A DNA stretch of 8,416 nucleotides, taken from contig CAKSHV010000051.1 in the NCBI GenBank assembly GCA_934457515.1, forward strand, positions 1-8,416. Reading direction: 5' to 3'. A program made the translations under genes and the position numbers. The notes under the pieces were generated by a model. That model had not been told where the DNA came from, did no database searches, and saw only the letters and a program-made list of their open reading frames with translations. Shown in pieces: positions 7,979-8,416 of the stretch (positions are counted from its first letter, which is position 1; each line of letters begins with the position of its first letter). Source of the DNA: an uncultured Clostridia bacterium. Lineage in GTDB: Bacteria; Bacillota; Clostridia; RGIG6154.

Positions 7979-8018
7979 AACATATGGCTTTTTTCATTCA
8001 ATTGCCATTCGTACCAAC

Positions 8019-8047
8019 ATTATACAACTACTAAAAAGAAAAAGCAA
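8019..8047 (-). promoter_or_regulatory. Sigma-A-type promoter of the FAD oxidoreductase gene
   Basis: On the - strand a perfect -10 TATAAT (8019-8024) lies exactly 17 bases after a partial -35 TTGCTT (8042-8047). Transcription would begin near 8012, giving a leader of about 47 bases before the ATG at 7964. The -35 lies within the right arm of the terminator of the upstream gene. No clear operator is seen in the leader. Confidence 0.7.
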
Positions 8048-8073
8048 GACTTTTTGTCTTACTTTTTGCTTTT
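8033..8073 (-). terminator. Terminator of the citramalate synthase gene, overlapping its stop codon
   Basis: On the - strand, CAAAAAGTAAGAC-type sequence pairs with GTCTTGCTTTTT: 8056-8067 pair with 8039-8050, 12 base pairs including one T-G, around the loop AAAAA (8051-8055). A further T-run, TTTTT (8033-8037), follows after one mismatch. The TAA stop (8059-8061) is in the left arm. The right arm also holds the -35 of the next gene. Confidence 0.75.
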
Positions 8074-8416
8074 TTTATCAATTAAAAGATAATATTCCAA
8101 AGAATCGGTCACCGCTTTGAAAGATGCGCGGATAATATCGGACGAAACGCCGACGGTTGACCAGGATTTTTTGCCGTCGCTGCTTTCAATTAAAACGCGA
8201 ACTTTCGAGGCGGTTGCGTGCTCGGAATCCAAAACGCGCACTTTAAAATCGGTCAGACGGACATTGGAAAGGCTGGGGTAGAACACCTCAAGTGCTTTTC
8301 TTAAAGCTTTATCGAGCGCGTTAACCGGACCGTCTCCCTCGTCGGCGGTAATTTCAATTTTTTCACCGCTTTTAATTTTAATCATGGCAGCCGACGCAAA
8401 TTCGCCCGCCGGCTCT
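8059..8416 (-). CDS. cimA: Citramalate synthase, C-terminal regulatory domain (partial, 5' end outside window)
   Basis: The 118 visible residues are the LeuA-type allosteric dimerisation domain of the 2-isopropylmalate/citramalate synthase family. The frame is open to the window end, so the ATG at 8383-8385 is an internal methionine. Motifs, counted from the first visible codon: 'GDGPVNALDKALRKAL' (about 27-42), 'LTDFKVRVLDS' (54-64), and 'KVRVLIESSDG' then 'WSTVGVSSDIIRASF' (about 71-99). 'VNALDKALRKAL' together with 'DSLEYYL' fits the CimA type better than LeuA. This enzyme condenses pyruvate and acetyl-CoA to (R)-citramalate, the threonine-independent route to 2-oxobutyrate and isoleucine. 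By family knowledge, this domain senses the end product. The catalytic TIM barrel with its metal-binding residues is outside the window, so LeuA or a homocitrate-like synthase cannot be fully excluded. Confidence 0.85.
   Translation of the reverse strand, partial: EPAGEFASAAMIKIKSGEKIEITADEGDGPVNALDKALRKALEVFYPSLSNVRLTDFKVRVLDSEHATASKVRVLIESSDGKKSWSTVGVSSDIIRASFKAVTDSLEYYLLIDKKSKK

Noticed and set aside
7984..8008. ATGGC/GCCAT inverted repeat in the leader of the FAD gene as an operator or riboswitch
   Set aside because: The arms are only five bases with a 15-base spacer in A/T-rich sequence, easily expected by chance. The leader is too short for a known riboswitch.
8059..8385. Stand-alone 108-residue small regulator starting at the ATG at 8383-8385
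   Set aside because: The frame continues without a stop to the window end, with in-frame residues preceding that methionine, and the content is the C-terminal domain of a much larger synthase.
1..8416. Mobile element, CRISPR array, tRNA or rRNA genes, or defence system
   Set aside because: No transposase or integrase, no regularly spaced repeats, and no recognisable tRNA or rRNA sequence. The genes are housekeeping plus two accessory glycan-type proteins.

Overview
The window looks like a chromosomal piece of an uncultured anaerobic Bacillota, probably a gut or rumen Clostridia-type bacterium. This is inferred from strong AGGAGG/AAGGA-type ribosome binding sites, A/T-flanked hairpin terminators, a modular surface protein with Fn3 and jelly-roll units, a CimA-type isoleucine pathway enzyme, and moderate base composition. 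No genus can be named from sequence alone.

Layout. Positions 1-2552 (+) hold the C-terminal 849 residues of a large modular, probably extracellular beta-rich protein whose start lies outside the window. A hairpin terminator (2556-2607) separates it from glyA (2633-3868, +), serine hydroxymethyltransferase. A G/C-rich hairpin follows, then a rarA/mgsA-family AAA+ ATPase (3935-5218, +). Its stop codon sits inside the first of two back-to-back hairpins (5207-5287). These also serve the convergent gene at 5286-7964 (-), a three-part 892-residue FAD-dependent oxidoreductase with a beta-rich N-terminal module and a discoidin-like C-terminus. Upstream of that gene is a very compact regulatory block (7973-8073) with an optimal RBS, a perfect TATAAT, and a -35 element embedded in the terminator of the next gene. 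The last gene (8059-8416, -) is the C-terminal regulatory domain of an alpha-isopropylmalate/citramalate synthase family enzyme, most likely citramalate synthase (cimA), cut by the window end.

How they work together. glyA (one-carbon and glycine metabolism), rarA (replication fork maintenance) and cimA (isoleucine precursor) are housekeeping genes with no evident shared task. The modular surface protein and the FAD oxidoreductase are the accessory part. Both appear to carry the same type of jelly-roll module, ending in a '[hydrophobic]-ILIT-x-D' strand, which hints at a common link to polysaccharides or glycosides. That link is an inference. I found no mobile element, CRISPR array, tRNA or rRNA, and no convincing new defence or mobile system. 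The most unusual item is the domain architecture of the FAD enzyme and its module shared with the surface protein.
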